Source of the DNA: Sphingosinicella sp.
GTDB lineage: Bacteria > Pseudomonadota > Alphaproteobacteria > Sphingomonadales > Sphingomonadaceae
Assembly: GCA_016793845.1 (NCBI GenBank)
Contig: JAEULI010000181.1
Coordinates: 1 to 32,355 of the forward strand
Length of the DNA stretch: 32,355 nt
Direction of reading: 5' to 3'
Shown here piece after piece: positions 1 through 10,688 of the stretch. A model generated the notes under the pieces. That model did no database searches and was not told the origin of the DNA. It was given only the letters and a program-made list of their open reading frames with translations. Position 1 is the stretch's first letter. Each line of letters opens with the position of its first letter. The position numbers were made by a program, and so were the translations under genes.

Positions 1-126
1 ATGGTGCAGCCCGGCGCAAAGGTCACCGCGCGCGTCGCCAGGATCGATCCGCTGGGCGCCGTTCCGACAACCGCTGTACCCGTAAACGAACCCGCGGCCT
101 CGCAGGCGACCATCGCCACGCTCTGA
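1..126 (+). CDS. RND efflux periplasmic adaptor (membrane fusion protein), C-terminal end only
   Basis: Frame 1 is open from the window edge to a TGA at 124-126 and encodes the last 41 residues of a protein. The ATG at base 1 is probably internal, because nothing upstream is visible. The tail (VQPGAKVTARVARIDPL, then a Pro/Ala-rich end) resembles the final beta-strand and linker of AcrA/MexE-type adaptors, which join the inner-membrane pump to the outer-membrane channel. The main support is position: an RND pump and a NodT channel follow on the same strand, the usual adaptor-pump-channel order. Sequence similarity alone over this length is weak. The 72-bp gap to the pump holds a stem-loop at 153-179. 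Confidence 0.6.
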   Translation: MVQPGAKVTARVARIDPLGAVPTTAVPVNEPAASQATIATL

Positions 127-152
127 TCCGCCGCCACAACAAACGAAGACTA

Positions 153-179
153 CGCCTCCCGCGCGACATGCGGGAGGCG
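153..179 (+). other. Intercistronic stem-loop between adaptor and RND pump
   Basis: A perfect inverted repeat has 10-bp arms (CGCCTCCCGC at 153-162 and GCGGGAGGCG at 170-179) around a 7-nt loop. No T-run follows; the next bases are the AGGAAAGG ribosome-binding region of the pump gene. It is therefore more likely an mRNA-stability or partial-attenuation hairpin than an intrinsic terminator. It could lower pump expression relative to the adaptor. The function is inferred from position only. Confidence 0.5.
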
Positions 180-198
180 GCAGGAAAGGCATTGTCCG

Positions 199-3100
199 AT
201 GCGCTTCAGCCATTTCTTCATCCGCCGGCCCATATTCGCAGGCGTGATCGCGATCATCATCACGATCGTCGGCGCCTTCGCCTATCTGGGCCTGCCGATC
301 TCGCAATTCCCCGATATCGTCCCGCCGACCGTCACGGTGAGCGCGAACTACCCCGGCGCTTCCGCCGAAACCGTGGCCGATACGGTCGCCGCACCGATCG
401 AGCAGCAGATCAACGGCGTCGACAACATGCTCTACCAGTCGTCGCAATCGACCGGCGATGGGCGGCTGACGATCACCGTCACCTTCAAGCTCGGCACCGA
501 TCTCGATTCCGCGCAGGTGCTGGTGCAGAACCGCGTTGCGCTCGCCGAGCCCAGCCTCCCTGAAGAGGTGCGGCGTCAGGGCGTCGTCGTTCGCAAGACC
601 TCGCCGTCGTGGCTGATGGCGGTGAACGTGCTGTCGTCCGATAACTCGCTCGATCGCAGCTATGTTTCCAACTACGCGCTCACGCAGATCAAGGACCGGC
701 TGACCCGCGTCGACGGCATCGGCGATGTGCAGGTGTTCGGCGCGCGCGATTATGCGATGCGCGTCTGGATCGATCCCGGCCGCGCCGCCGCGCTCGGGCT
801 TACCGCGGGCGAGATCGTCTCCGCGCTGCGTTCGCAGAACATTCAGGTCGCGGCCGGAACCATCGGTCAGCCGCCGTTCGATACCGGCGCAGCGCAGCAG
901 CTCAGCGTCGAAACGCAGGGCCGCTTCAAGACCGCGGACGAATTCGCCGACATCATCGTGCGGACGGATGCCTCGGGCGCGATCACCCGCGTGCGCGACA
1001 TCGCGCGCGTCGAACTCGGCGCGGAGGATTACGGCGTCAACGCCTATCTTTCGGGGCAGGATTCGATCATCATGGGGATCACCCAGCGCCCGGGCACAAA
1101 TGCGCTCGCAGCTGCCGAAGGCATCAAGGCCGAACTCGCCGAGGCCGCGAAGAGCTTTCCGCAGGGACTCGAATACCGGATCATCTGGAACCCCACCGAA
1201 TTCATCAGCGAATCGATGGGTGCCGTGCAGGCGACCCTGTTCGAAGCGGCGCTGCTCGTCGTCGTCGTCATCCTCGTGTTCCTGCAAAGCTGGCGCGCGG
1301 CGATCATTCCGATCATCGCGATTCCCGTATCGCTGATCGGCACCTTCGCCGTGCTCGCCGGGTTAGGCTATTCGCTCAACACGCTGTCGATGTTCGGTCT
1401 GGTGCTCGCCATCGGCATCGTCGTCGACGACGCGATCGTCGTCGTCGAGAATGTCGAGCGCAATCTCGAACACGGCCTCTCGCCACGCGAGGCATCGCAC
1501 CGTTCGATGGATGAAGTCTCCGCCGCATTGGTCGCGATCGTTCTGGTGCTCTGCGCCGTGTTCGTGCCGACCACCTTCCTCACCGGCATCACGGGTGAAT
1601 TCTACCGCCAGTTCGCCGTCACGATCGCCAGCGCGACGATCATCTCGCTCGTGCTGTCACTCACTTTGTCGCCCGCGCTTGCCGCACTGCTGCTGCGACC
1701 CAAGGCGGAAACCGCGCCTGAATCCGGCTGGCGCCGCCGCGTGTGGCTTGCGGGCGCGTGGTTCAACCGCAATTTCGATCGCCTGAGCGAGCGCTACGGC
1801 AATCTCACCCGCCGGCTTGCGGCGGCACCAAAGCGCGTCTTCCTGGTTTACGGCGGCCTCGTCCTCGCGGCGGGCGGACTGTTCTGGGCGACCCCGGCCG
1901 GGTTCATCCCTGCACAGGATCAGGGCTATGCGCTTGCAGCGATCCAGCTTCCGCCGGGCAGTTCGATCGAGCAGACCGATCGCGTGCTGAAGAAGGCCGT
2001 CGCGAAACTACTGGAGGTACCCGGCACCGAAGCGGCGGTGATGTTCTCCGGCTTCGACGGCGCCTCGCAGACGCAGGCGTCGAACGCCGCCGCTGCCTAT
2101 GTCACGTTCAAGCCTTTCGCGCAGCGCGCCAAGACCGGCCGCACAGAGGCCGCGATCGAGAACGACATGCGCGCCGCACTCGCTGATCTCAACGAAGCGT
2201 TCGTATTCGTCGTGCCGCCGCCCGTCATTCAGGGCATCGGCAACGGCGGCGGCTGGCGCATGATGGTGCAGGACCGGAGTGGCGCGGGCTATCAGGCGCT
2301 CGAACAGGCGGCTGGCGGCGTGATCGGTTCGGCGCACCAGGCGAAGGAACTCGCCAACGTGCGCACGCTGTTCAACACTGCGACGCCGCGCATCTATGCC
2401 GATATCGATCGCGCCAAGGCGGATATGCTCGGCGTGCCCGCGACGCGCGTGTTCGAAGCGATGCAGGTCTATCTCGGCTCGGCCTACGTCAACGACTTCA
2501 ACCTGCTCGGCCGCACCTTCCGCGTCACCGCGCAGGCCGACGCGCCGTTCCGCGACGACGCCTCCGACATCGCGCAATTGAAAACGCGCTCGAACGGCGG
2601 CGGCATGGTGCCGATCGGCGCCGTCGCGACCTTCGAGGATCGCACCGGCCCCTACCGCGTGACACGCTACAACCTGTTTCCGGCGGTCGAGATCGACGGC
2701 GACACCGCGCCCGGCGCCTCCACCGGTCAGGCGCTCGCGCAGATGGAAACGATCGCGGAAGATCTGCCGCAGGGTTTCGCGTCCGAATGGACCGATCTCG
2801 CCTTCCAGCAGAAGGCGGCGGGCAATATCGCGGCGCTGATCTTCGGCCTGTCGGTGGTGTTCGTGTTCCTCGTGCTCGCGGCGCAGTTCGAAAGCCTGAT
2901 GCTGCCGCTTGCGATCATCCTCATCGTGCCGATGACACTGCTCGCGGCGATGCTGGGCGTGAACCTGCACGGGCTCGACAACAATATCCTCGCGCAGATC
3001 GGCCTCATCGTGCTCATCGGCCTTGCCGCGAAAAACGCGATTCTGATCGTCGAGTTCGCGAAGCAGGCCGAGGAGAGGGGCCTTGCCCCGCGCGCGGCGG

Positions 3101-3357
3101 CGGTCGAGGCGGCGCGGGCGCGGCTTCGTCCGATCCTGATGACGAGCTTCGCGTTCATCCTCGGCGTGCTGCCGCTGATGATGGGATCGGGGCCGGGATG
3201 GGAGCTGCGTCAGGCACTCGGCACCGCGGTGTTCTACGGCATGATTGGTGTCACCGCCTTCGGCCTCGTCTTCACCCCCGTGTTCTACGTCGCGAGCCGC
3301 AGCCTCGGCGAACGGTTCAGGCGTCGCACTTCCCCTGCATTGCAACTCGCCGAATAA
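199..3357 (+). CDS. RND family multidrug efflux inner-membrane pump (HAE-1/AcrB type)
   Basis: A proton-driven exporter of the hydrophobic/amphiphilic efflux group, expected to work as an inner-membrane trimer with the adaptor before it and the channel after it. The 1052 residues match the family's usual length (about 1040). Visible hallmarks are the N-terminal FIRRPIFAGV segment before the first helix, the plug/porter region with DTVAAPIEQQINGVDN, and helix 4 with IVVDDAIVVVENVER giving the proton-relay pair Asp410-Asp411. The partner lysine in helix 10 is Lys945 (AAKNAILIVEFAK), and RPILMTS follows. The start is supported by AGGAAAGG about 7 bases upstream. The channel gene begins 15 bp after the stop, so they are co-transcribed. 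The substrate cannot be read from sequence. Regulators are not in view, so control is unknown. Confidence 0.95.
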   Translation: MRFSHFFIRRPIFAGVIAIIITIVGAFAYLGLPISQFPDIVPPTVTVSANYPGASAETVADTVAAPIEQQINGVDNMLYQSSQSTGDGRLTITVTFKLGTDLDSAQVLVQNRVALAEPSLPEEVRRQGVVVRKTSPSWLMAVNVLSSDNSLDRSYVSNYALTQIKDRLTRVDGIGDVQVFGARDYAMRVWIDPGRAAALGLTAGEIVSALRSQNIQVAAGTIGQPPFDTGAAQQLSVETQGRFKTADEFADIIVRTDASGAITRVRDIARVELGAEDYGVNAYLSGQDSIIMGITQRPGTNALAAAEGIKAELAEAAKSFPQGLEYRIIWNPTEFISESMGAVQATLFEAALLVVVVILVFLQSWRAAIIPIIAIPVSLIGTFAVLAGLGYSLNTLSMFGLVLAIGIVVDDAIVVVENVERNLEHGLSPREASHRSMDEVSAALVAIVLVLCAVFVPTTFLTGITGEFYRQFAVTIASATIISLVLSLTLSPALAALLLRPKAETAPESGWRRRVWLAGAWFNRNFDRLSERYGNLTRRLAAAPKRVFLVYGGLVLAAGGLFWATPAGFIPAQDQGYALAAIQLPPGSSIEQTDRVLKKAVAKLLEVPGTEAAVMFSGFDGASQTQASNAAAAYVTFKPFAQRAKTGRTEAAIENDMRAALADLNEAFVFVVPPPVIQGIGNGGGWRMMVQDRSGAGYQALEQAAGGVIGSAHQAKELANVRTLFNTATPRIYADIDRAKADMLGVPATRVFEAMQVYLGSAYVNDFNLLGRTFRVTAQADAPFRDDASDIAQLKTRSNGGGMVPIGAVATFEDRTGPYRVTRYNLFPAVEIDGDTAPGASTGQALAQMETIAEDLPQGFASEWTDLAFQQKAAGNIAALIFGLSVVFVFLVLAAQFESLMLPLAIILIVPMTLLAAMLGVNLHGLDNNILAQIGLIVLIGLAAKNAILIVEFAKQAEERGLAPRAAAVEAARARLRPILMTSFAFILGVLPLMMGSGPGWELRQALGTAVFYGMIGVTAFGLVFTPVFYVASRSLGERFRRRTSPALQLAE

Positions 3358-3372
3358 GAAAGGCGCAAGCCC

Positions 3373-4803
3373 ATGTTCCGCAATCTGATGATCGCCGCCT
3401 CCGCGCTCGCGCTCGCCGCCTGCGCGACCGGCCCCGACTATGCCGCCCCTGAGACGCCGTCAGCTTCCGCCGGTGCGTTCGTCACGGCGACTCCCGCCGT
3501 CGATACGCTCGCACCGGTGAAGGCCGACTGGTGGCGTCTCTACGACGACCCCGTGCTCGACCAGTTGGTCGCCGACGCCATCGCCGCGAACACGGATGTG
3601 CGCGTTGCAGTCGCGCGGTTGGAGAAGACACGCGCCGCGCTCCGCGAAGTCCGCACCGACCGGCTGCCGAACGTTGGCGTCGGTGCGAGCGCCAACTACG
3701 GTCGCCTCCCCGAAAGCCAGCGCGGCTCCAGCGCGGCGCGCGAGGACTGGTCCATCGATGCTGGGCTCGACGTCGCCTACGAGGTCGACCTGTTCGGCCG
3801 CGTCTCGCGCGGGATCGAGGCCGCACGCGGCGATCTCGGCGCTGCCGAGGCCGATCTCGAAGCAGTGCGCGTTTCGGTGGTCGCCGAAACGACGCGCGCC
3901 TATGCGACGGCTGCCGCCGCAGGCGAGCAGATCGCCGTGGCGGAGCGCATCGTGGACTTGCTCGATCGGTCGCTCCGCGTCACCGATCGGCGACGCGCGG
4001 TGGGGCTCACCACCAGCCTCGACGTCGCCCGCATCGCCACGCTGCGTAATCAGCGTCAGGCCGAAATCCCTGCGCTCACTGCCGAGCGCAATGCCGCGCT
4101 GTTCCGTCTCGCCACGCTCACCGGCCGTGCGCCCGCCGACCTGCCGCCGATCGCGGCGGAGCGCGTCTCCACCCTCCGGCTCGACACGCCGATCCCGGTC
4201 GGCGACGGCGCGCAGCTTCTCGCGCGCCGCCCGGATATCCGCGCCGCCGAACGCCGTCTCGCCGCCGCGACCGCGCGCATCGGCGTCGCCACTGCCGATC
4301 TCTATCCGCGCATCAGCCTCGGTGCTTCGATCGGCTCGACCGGGCCGGACATCGGCGACGTATTCGGCGGCGGCCCGCTGCGCTGGCTGCTCGGCCCGCT
4401 GATCAGCTGGTCGTTCACCGATCACGAGCGCGCTCGTGCCCGCGTCGCCGGTGCGGAGGCTGACACGCGCGCGGCGCTCGCGGGTTTCGACGGCACCGTT
4501 CTGCGCTCGCTCGAGGAAACCGAAACCGCGCTCTCGGCCTATGCGAGCGCGCTCGACCGCCGCACGGCGCTCAAGGCAGCGCGCGACGCCGCCGAACAGG
4601 CCGCGCGCATCGTCCGCGCACAGCAGCGGGAAGGGCAGGTGGACAGCCTCGCCCTCATCGATGCGGAACGCACCTTCGCCGAAGCCGAGGCGCAGCTCGC
4701 CGCGATCGATGCGGGCATCGCCGATGCCCAGATCAATCTGTTCAAGGCGCTCGGCGGCGGCTGGAGCGCGGGGACCACCGCGTATGCGGCCGCCTTGCCG
4801 TAA
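3373..4803 (+). CDS. NodT-family outer-membrane efflux lipoprotein (TolC-like channel)
   Basis: The outer-membrane component of the tripartite pump. The 476-residue protein starts with a lipoprotein signal peptide ending in a LAAC lipobox (Cys17 would be lipidated), followed by the typical ATGPDY segment. Two outer-membrane-efflux repeats follow. Features of the family are DWWRLYDDPVLDQLV, the paired alpha-helical hairpins rich in Ala/Glu/Arg, RRPDIRAAERRLAAA near residue 286 and NLFKALGGGW at the end. An AGAAAGG ribosome-binding site lies about 8 bases before the ATG, directly after the pump stop. The product should form a trimeric beta-barrel and periplasmic alpha-tunnel. Confidence 0.93.
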   Translation: MFRNLMIAASALALAACATGPDYAAPETPSASAGAFVTATPAVDTLAPVKADWWRLYDDPVLDQLVADAIAANTDVRVAVARLEKTRAALREVRTDRLPNVGVGASANYGRLPESQRGSSAAREDWSIDAGLDVAYEVDLFGRVSRGIEAARGDLGAAEADLEAVRVSVVAETTRAYATAAAAGEQIAVAERIVDLLDRSLRVTDRRRAVGLTTSLDVARIATLRNQRQAEIPALTAERNAALFRLATLTGRAPADLPPIAAERVSTLRLDTPIPVGDGAQLLARRPDIRAAERRLAAATARIGVATADLYPRISLGASIGSTGPDIGDVFGGGPLRWLLGPLISWSFTDHERARARVAGAEADTRAALAGFDGTVLRSLEETETALSAYASALDRRTALKAARDAAEQAARIVRAQQREGQVDSLALIDAERTFAEAEAQLAAIDAGIADAQINLFKALGGGWSAGTTAYAAALP

Positions 4804-4849
4804 ACGCGTTCAGCCTCCGCTCATCAACGGGCGCAAAGGATATGACGCG

Positions 4850-5284
4850 ATGGCGGACGAGATCATGAAACGCGGCGGCATGAGCGTGTTGAAGGTGAAG
4901 GGGCTGCTGTGCGCCGCGCTCCTTGCGCTCGCATACGTATCTCCGGCGCACGCCGAGGCGCCGAATCGCATCACCAACGTCACCGTCTACGGCAACGAAC
5001 CTTGCCCCAAGGGCGACGGCGACGAGATCGTCGTCTGCGCGCGGGAGCCCGAGGGCGAGCAATACCGCATTCCCAAGCGCCTGCGCGAAACGAAGAAGAA
5101 CGATCCGCCCTCGCAGTCGTGGACGGCGCGCGTGCGCACGCTCGACGAGGCGAGCCGCCCCTCGATGCCGAACAGTTGCTCGGCGGTTGGTTCCGGCGGG
5201 CAGACCGGCTGCACCATGGAAATGCTGCGCCAATGGTTCGCCGAGCGGCAGGCCGCCAAGGCGAAGGCGGCGGGCGTTCCTTAA
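4850..5284 (+). CDS. Small secreted hypothetical protein with four cysteines
   Basis: A 144-residue protein with no known function that I recognise beyond a sphingomonad-type conserved hypothetical. The chosen ATG has AAGGA 9 bases upstream; an internal ATG at 4866 (MKRGGMSV) is an alternative and leaves the same signal peptide. A hydrophobic stretch (LLCAALLALAYVSPAHA) ends in an AHA-type cleavage site, so the product is probably periplasmic. The mature part has two Cys pairs: PCPKGDGDEIVVCARE with the following YRIPKRLRE, and NSCSAVGSGGQTGCT. These could form two disulfides. It begins 46 bp after the channel gene and may be read through from the efflux operon. Its stop codon overlaps the ligC stop in TTAA. 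Confidence 0.75.
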   Translation: MADEIMKRGGMSVLKVKGLLCAALLALAYVSPAHAEAPNRITNVTVYGNEPCPKGDGDEIVVCAREPEGEQYRIPKRLRETKKNDPPSQSWTARVRTLDEASRPSMPNSCSAVGSGGQTGCTMEMLRQWFAERQAAKAKAAGVP

Positions 5285-6222
5285 ACGACGAGCTGCTTTT
5301 CGAGCGCGTCCAGAACCCGGTAGCACGGCATCACCTGCGCCACGCTGGCGTTCGGCTCGCGCCCTTCGCGGATCGCGGCGACGAATTCGCGGTCCTGCAG
5401 CTCGATGCCGTTCATCGAAACGTCGACCTTCGACACGTCCACAACCTCGTCGCGCCCCGTAACGAGATCGTCGTAGCGCGCGATCCATGTGCCATTGTCG
5501 CAGATGTAGCGGAAGAAGGTGCCGAGCGGCCCGTCGTTGTTGAAGGATAGCGACAGCGTGCAGATCGCGCCGCTTTCGCTCTTCAGCTGGATCGACATGT
5601 CCATGGCGATGCCGAGGTCCGGGTGGCGTGGGCCTTCAACGGCGTTCGCCTGCACAATCGGCCCGGCCTGATAGGCGAACAGATCGATGGTGTGCGCGGC
5701 GTGGTGCCAGAGCAGGTGATCGGTCCAGCTGCGCGGATCGCCCTTGGCGTTGATGTTCTTCCGTCGGAAGAAATAGGTCTGCACATCCATCTGCTGGATG
5801 CTGATCTCGCCCGCCTTGATCTTGTTGTGGATATACTGGTGGCTCGGGTTGAAGCGCCGCGTGTGGCCCACCATCGCGACGAGGCCCGTTTTCTGCTGCG
5901 CCTTCAGCACCGCTTCACCCTCGGCGAGGGTGTCGCAGAGCGGGATTTCCACCTGCACGTGCTTGCCCGCGTTCAGGCACTGGATCGCCTGGCTGGCGTG
6001 AAGCTGAGTCGGCGTCGCCAGGATCACGGCGTCGAGGCCGGGGAGCGCGAGCGCTTCGGCGAGGTCGGTGGCCGCGTGCCCAATGCCGTATTTCGCGGCA
6101 ACGGCGCGCGTGGGCTCCAGCGTACGCCCGACGACCGAGATAACCTCGACGCCGTCGATCTGCCGAAGCGCATCGAGATGCTTTTCGCCGAATGCACCGG
6201 CGCCTGCGAGGGCGATCTTCAT
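5281..6222 (-). CDS. ligC: 4-carboxy-2-hydroxymuconate-6-semialdehyde (CHMS) dehydrogenase LigC
   Basis: Oxidises the hemiacetal of the ring-cleavage product CHMS with NAD(P)+ to 2-pyrone-4,6-dicarboxylate, the second step of PCA 4,5-cleavage, in the cytoplasm. The 313 residues belong to the Gfo/Idh/MocA fold. The Rossmann motif is GAGAFG at residues 7-12. The usual EKP motif reads EIP (92-94). The central segment with GHTRRFNPSHQYIHNK and LLWHHAAHTIDLFAYQAG is characteristic of LigC as I remember it, and sets it apart from sugar oxidoreductases. An AAGGAGA site lies just before the ATG, 19 bp after the ligB stop. It is the last gene of the leftward lig operon, and its TAA shares bases with the stop of the convergent small secreted gene. 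Confidence 0.93.
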   Translation of the reverse strand: MKIALAGAGAFGEKHLDALRQIDGVEVISVVGRTLEPTRAVAAKYGIGHAATDLAEALALPGLDAVILATPTQLHASQAIQCLNAGKHVQVEIPLCDTLAEGEAVLKAQQKTGLVAMVGHTRRFNPSHQYIHNKIKAGEISIQQMDVQTYFFRRKNINAKGDPRSWTDHLLWHHAAHTIDLFAYQAGPIVQANAVEGPRHPDLGIAMDMSIQLKSESGAICTLSLSFNNDGPLGTFFRYICDNGTWIARYDDLVTGRDEVVDVSKVDVSMNGIELQDREFVAAIREGREPNASVAQVMPCYRVLDALEKQLVV

Positions 6223-6241
6223 GGGGTCTCCTTGGTTCGTC

Positions 6242-8506
<2,265 letters not shown>

Positions 8507-8510
<4 letters not shown>

Positions 8511-9373
8511 GCGGGGTCTTTCAGGCTATCGAGCACGGCGAGTTTCGCGGCGAGTCCTTCCGGTGCTGCGATGCCAAGCGCACCAAGCGCACGCTGCCGG
8601 GCGATCGTGCCGCGCGTCATCAGCGGCGCGACGCCGAGATGTTCGAGCGTGCGCGCCGATTCCTCCATCTCGGCGGCGCGGCGCAGCCCATGCGCCAGCA
8701 TCCGTTCGAGGTTGTAGCCGGCCTTCTGCGTCCAATCTCCGCCGAGCGACGAAAGCACCTCGTCAACGACTCCTGCCCGGTGCGCGGCGAGCACGCATTC
8801 GGCGGTCAGCGCCTCGATGCCCTTCACCATCACCGATCGGATCATCTTGATCGCGGAGGCATCGCCAACGCGCGCGCCGACGCAGCGCACATCCTGGAAG
8901 CCGAGCCCCTGCAGCACGGCGGCACCCGCTTCGGCATGGGGTCCGGACAGTAGCAGCGGGGCGGAGGTGCGTTTGGGATGAACGGGCGCCATCACCGCGA
9001 CATCGACATAGCGCCCGCCCGCAACGGTCACTGCCGTTTCGGCTCCGCGCTTGGTTTCGGGCGAAACGCTGTTCATATCGAACCACAGCGCATCTGCCGG
9101 GAGATGGCGGGCATAATCCTGCGCGGCTGCAAGCGCTGCGTCCGCCGTCACGAGCGACAGCGCCGCCGGTGTCTCCGCAAGTGCAGCGTCCGCGCTTCCA
9201 TATCCGATCACGCCATGCCGTGCGTACTCTGCAAGTTTCGCGGCGCGCGTTTCCGCGACCTCGGTCTTGATATCAAAGGCTGCTGCGCCGTCAGCCCAGC
9301 CCGCCGCCGCCGCAAACGCTTGCGCGGCTTCGCCGAAACCGATGAGGGCGATCTTGTGAGCCATGCCGGGCAT
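8507..9373 (-). CDS. NAD(P)-dependent dehydrogenase, 6PGDH-like N-domain plus DUF1932 C-domain
   Basis: A 288-residue protein of the beta-hydroxyacid-dehydrogenase type. The N-terminal Rossmann motif is IGFGEAAQAF. The MNSVSPETKR segment matches the substrate-binding motif region of this superfamily, followed by VAVMAPVHPKRTSAPLLLSG. The second half has GDASAIKMIRSVMVKGIEAL, where the first Lys is in the place of the superfamily catalytic lysine, in a DUF1932-type domain. It is no recognised step of the PCA 4,5-pathway, yet it is coupled to ligJ by an ATGA overlap. A housekeeping or shunt role on a pathway hydroxy/keto acid is possible but unproven. The start is uncertain: ATG at 9373 (MPGMAHK) or at 9364 (MAHKIAL); neither has a clear ribosome-binding site. 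Confidence 0.85.
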
Positions 9374-9436
9374 ATGCGCACGGGGGCGCGCGGCCCGCTA
9401 ATCGGAACGGGGCAGGGGGTATAGGTTTTATCGAAC

Positions 9437-10588
9437 TCAGAGTGTTTCGGCGCAGTTCTGCAAGGCTTCCACGAATGCCTGCTGCGCGGCCGTGGGCCGC
9501 CACCCTGTGCGGGTGGTGATGCCGATCGTGCGTTTTAGGCCCGGCGGCGTGTCGCAGAGCTTCACGAGCCAGCCGGCTTCCAGTTCGACCGAGACCTGAT
9601 CGCGCGACAGCAGCGTCAGGAAATCGCTTTCGAGCAGGATCTGTCGGATCGTCATCACCGATCCGCATTCAACCGGCACTTCGGGCACGGCAACGCCCGC
9701 ATCCGCGAACATCTTTTCCCACTGCGCGCGCAGCGGCGTCCCGGGCGCGGCGATCGTCCACGGATAGCGGGCGAGCGCCGCGATATCCGGCCTCTTCGCC
9801 TTCGTCAGCGGATGATCGGCGCGCGAGACGACGATCGGGTGGTCGTCGAACAGCGGCTGCTGCACCACGTCGCCGCCCGCTTCGGGCGTGCGCAGTGCGC
9901 CGACCAGAAGGTCGAGTTCGCCGTCGCGCAGCGGCTCGATCAGCTCGGCGTGCGAGCCCTCGACGATTGCGGCGGTGATGCCGGGGTGGGTGCGGTGGAA
10001 CGCGGTGATGGCGCCCGGCAGCAGACGTGCGCGCGATAGCGGCATGGCGCCGATCGCGATGCGTCCGCTTTCGCGGCCCCTCAGCGTGCCCAGCTCCGAA
10101 AGCACGGCGGCGAGTTCGGCGCGCGCGAGCCGGAACGCACGCACGGTGCGTTTTCCGCCCGCCGTCAGCACCACGCTGCGCCCGCGCCGCTCTACGAGCG
10201 TCCGCCGCAGCGCCACCGACAGGTCGTGGACCGCGCGGTGCAGCGAAGGTTCGGCAAGGCCGGTCGCAAGGCTCGCCCCTGCGTAGCTGCCGCCTTCCGC
10301 AACCGCGAGCAGCGCGCGGAACTGAGCCATCGTCACGCGCGGCGACCCGATGCGCGCGAGCGCCGTATCCGCCCGCACGGCGAGCATCTGCCCGGCCTCG
10401 GTCGGCAGCATTCCCGAAGGGATGCGATCGAACAGCGCCAGCCCCAGCCGGTCCTCCAGCCGCGCCAGCGCCTCGGTGATCGCCGGCTGCGTAAGCCCGA
10501 TGATGCGCGCCGCCGCCGATATGCTGCCCGCGCGCGCGACGATGGCGTGGGCGCGAAGGTGGCGGAGATTGAAGTCCCAGTAGTGCAT
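9437..10588 (-). CDS. LysR-type regulator with two tandem N-terminal winged-helix domains, probable lig regulator
   Basis: Probable PCA-responsive regulator of the two lig operons. At 383 residues it is about 80 longer than a standard LysR protein. The extra length is a second winged helix. HTH 1 spans about 7-65 (HAIVARAGSISAAARIIGL, TQPAITEALARLEDRLG). HTH 2 spans about 86-145 (MAQFRALLAVAEGGSYAGA, then EPSLHRAVHDLSVALRRTLV and a second LTAGGKR end). The effector domain begins near 175 (GRIAIGAMPL). The gene sits between the divergent operons and is co-directional with the leftward one, 63 bp before the DUF1932 gene, so it may head that operon. A short inverted repeat lies right in front of its ATG. 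Calling it LigR-like is inference from position. Confidence 0.87.
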   Translation of the reverse strand: MHYWDFNLRHLRAHAIVARAGSISAAARIIGLTQPAITEALARLEDRLGLALFDRIPSGMLPTEAGQMLAVRADTALARIGSPRVTMAQFRALLAVAEGGSYAGASLATGLAEPSLHRAVHDLSVALRRTLVERRGRSVVLTAGGKRTVRAFRLARAELAAVLSELGTLRGRESGRIAIGAMPLSRARLLPGAITAFHRTHPGITAAIVEGSHAELIEPLRDGELDLLVGALRTPEAGGDVVQQPLFDDHPIVVSRADHPLTKAKRPDIAALARYPWTIAAPGTPLRAQWEKMFADAGVAVPEVPVECGSVMTIRQILLESDFLTLLSRDQVSVELEAGWLVKLCDTPPGLKRTIGITTRTGWRPTAAQQAFVEALQNCAETL

Positions 10589-10592
10589 ATGT

Positions 10593-10607
10593 TGATGATT
10601 AGCATCA
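10593..10607. promoter_or_regulatory. Candidate LysR operator in the divergent lig promoter region
   Basis: The 100-bp gap between the LysR start (10588) and ligK (10689) contains the inverted repeat TGATG-ATTAG-CATCA. It lies 4 bp upstream of the LysR ATG and about 80 bp upstream of ligK. A dyad with a T...A frame in a divergent regulator-target gap is the usual layout for LysR autorepression and target activation. The spacing is T-N13-A, not the textbook T-N11-A, so the assignment is tentative. The rest of the gap shows no clear sigma-70 promoter, only the AAGGAG site of ligK at 10672-10677. Confidence 0.45.
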
Positions 10608-10688
10608 GCCTATGGGCTGTGCACAGTTCCGAATTGCAGCTGCGGGCGTCGCGGCGCATCGCTTTTCCGGCAAGGAGCGGGAGAGCCT

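Noticed and set aside
153..179. Hairpin as an intrinsic terminator
   Set aside because: No T-run follows and the pump ribosome-binding site comes directly after it.
1255..1275. Repeated GTC triplets resembling a microsatellite
   Set aside because: They encode Val-rich helix residues of the pump, a normal result of GC-rich codon use.
2008..3345. Long antisense reading frame (445 codons) inside the RND pump gene
   Set aside because: A GC-rich codon-structure shadow: Arg/His/Glu-rich, low-complexity translation, no family likeness, while the sense strand encodes a full conserved pump.
5281..6222. ligC as a sugar or inositol dehydrogenase
   Set aside because: Operon position after ligB and the LigC-typical central segments (NPSHQYIHNK, LLWHHAAHTIDLF) outweigh the broad family name.
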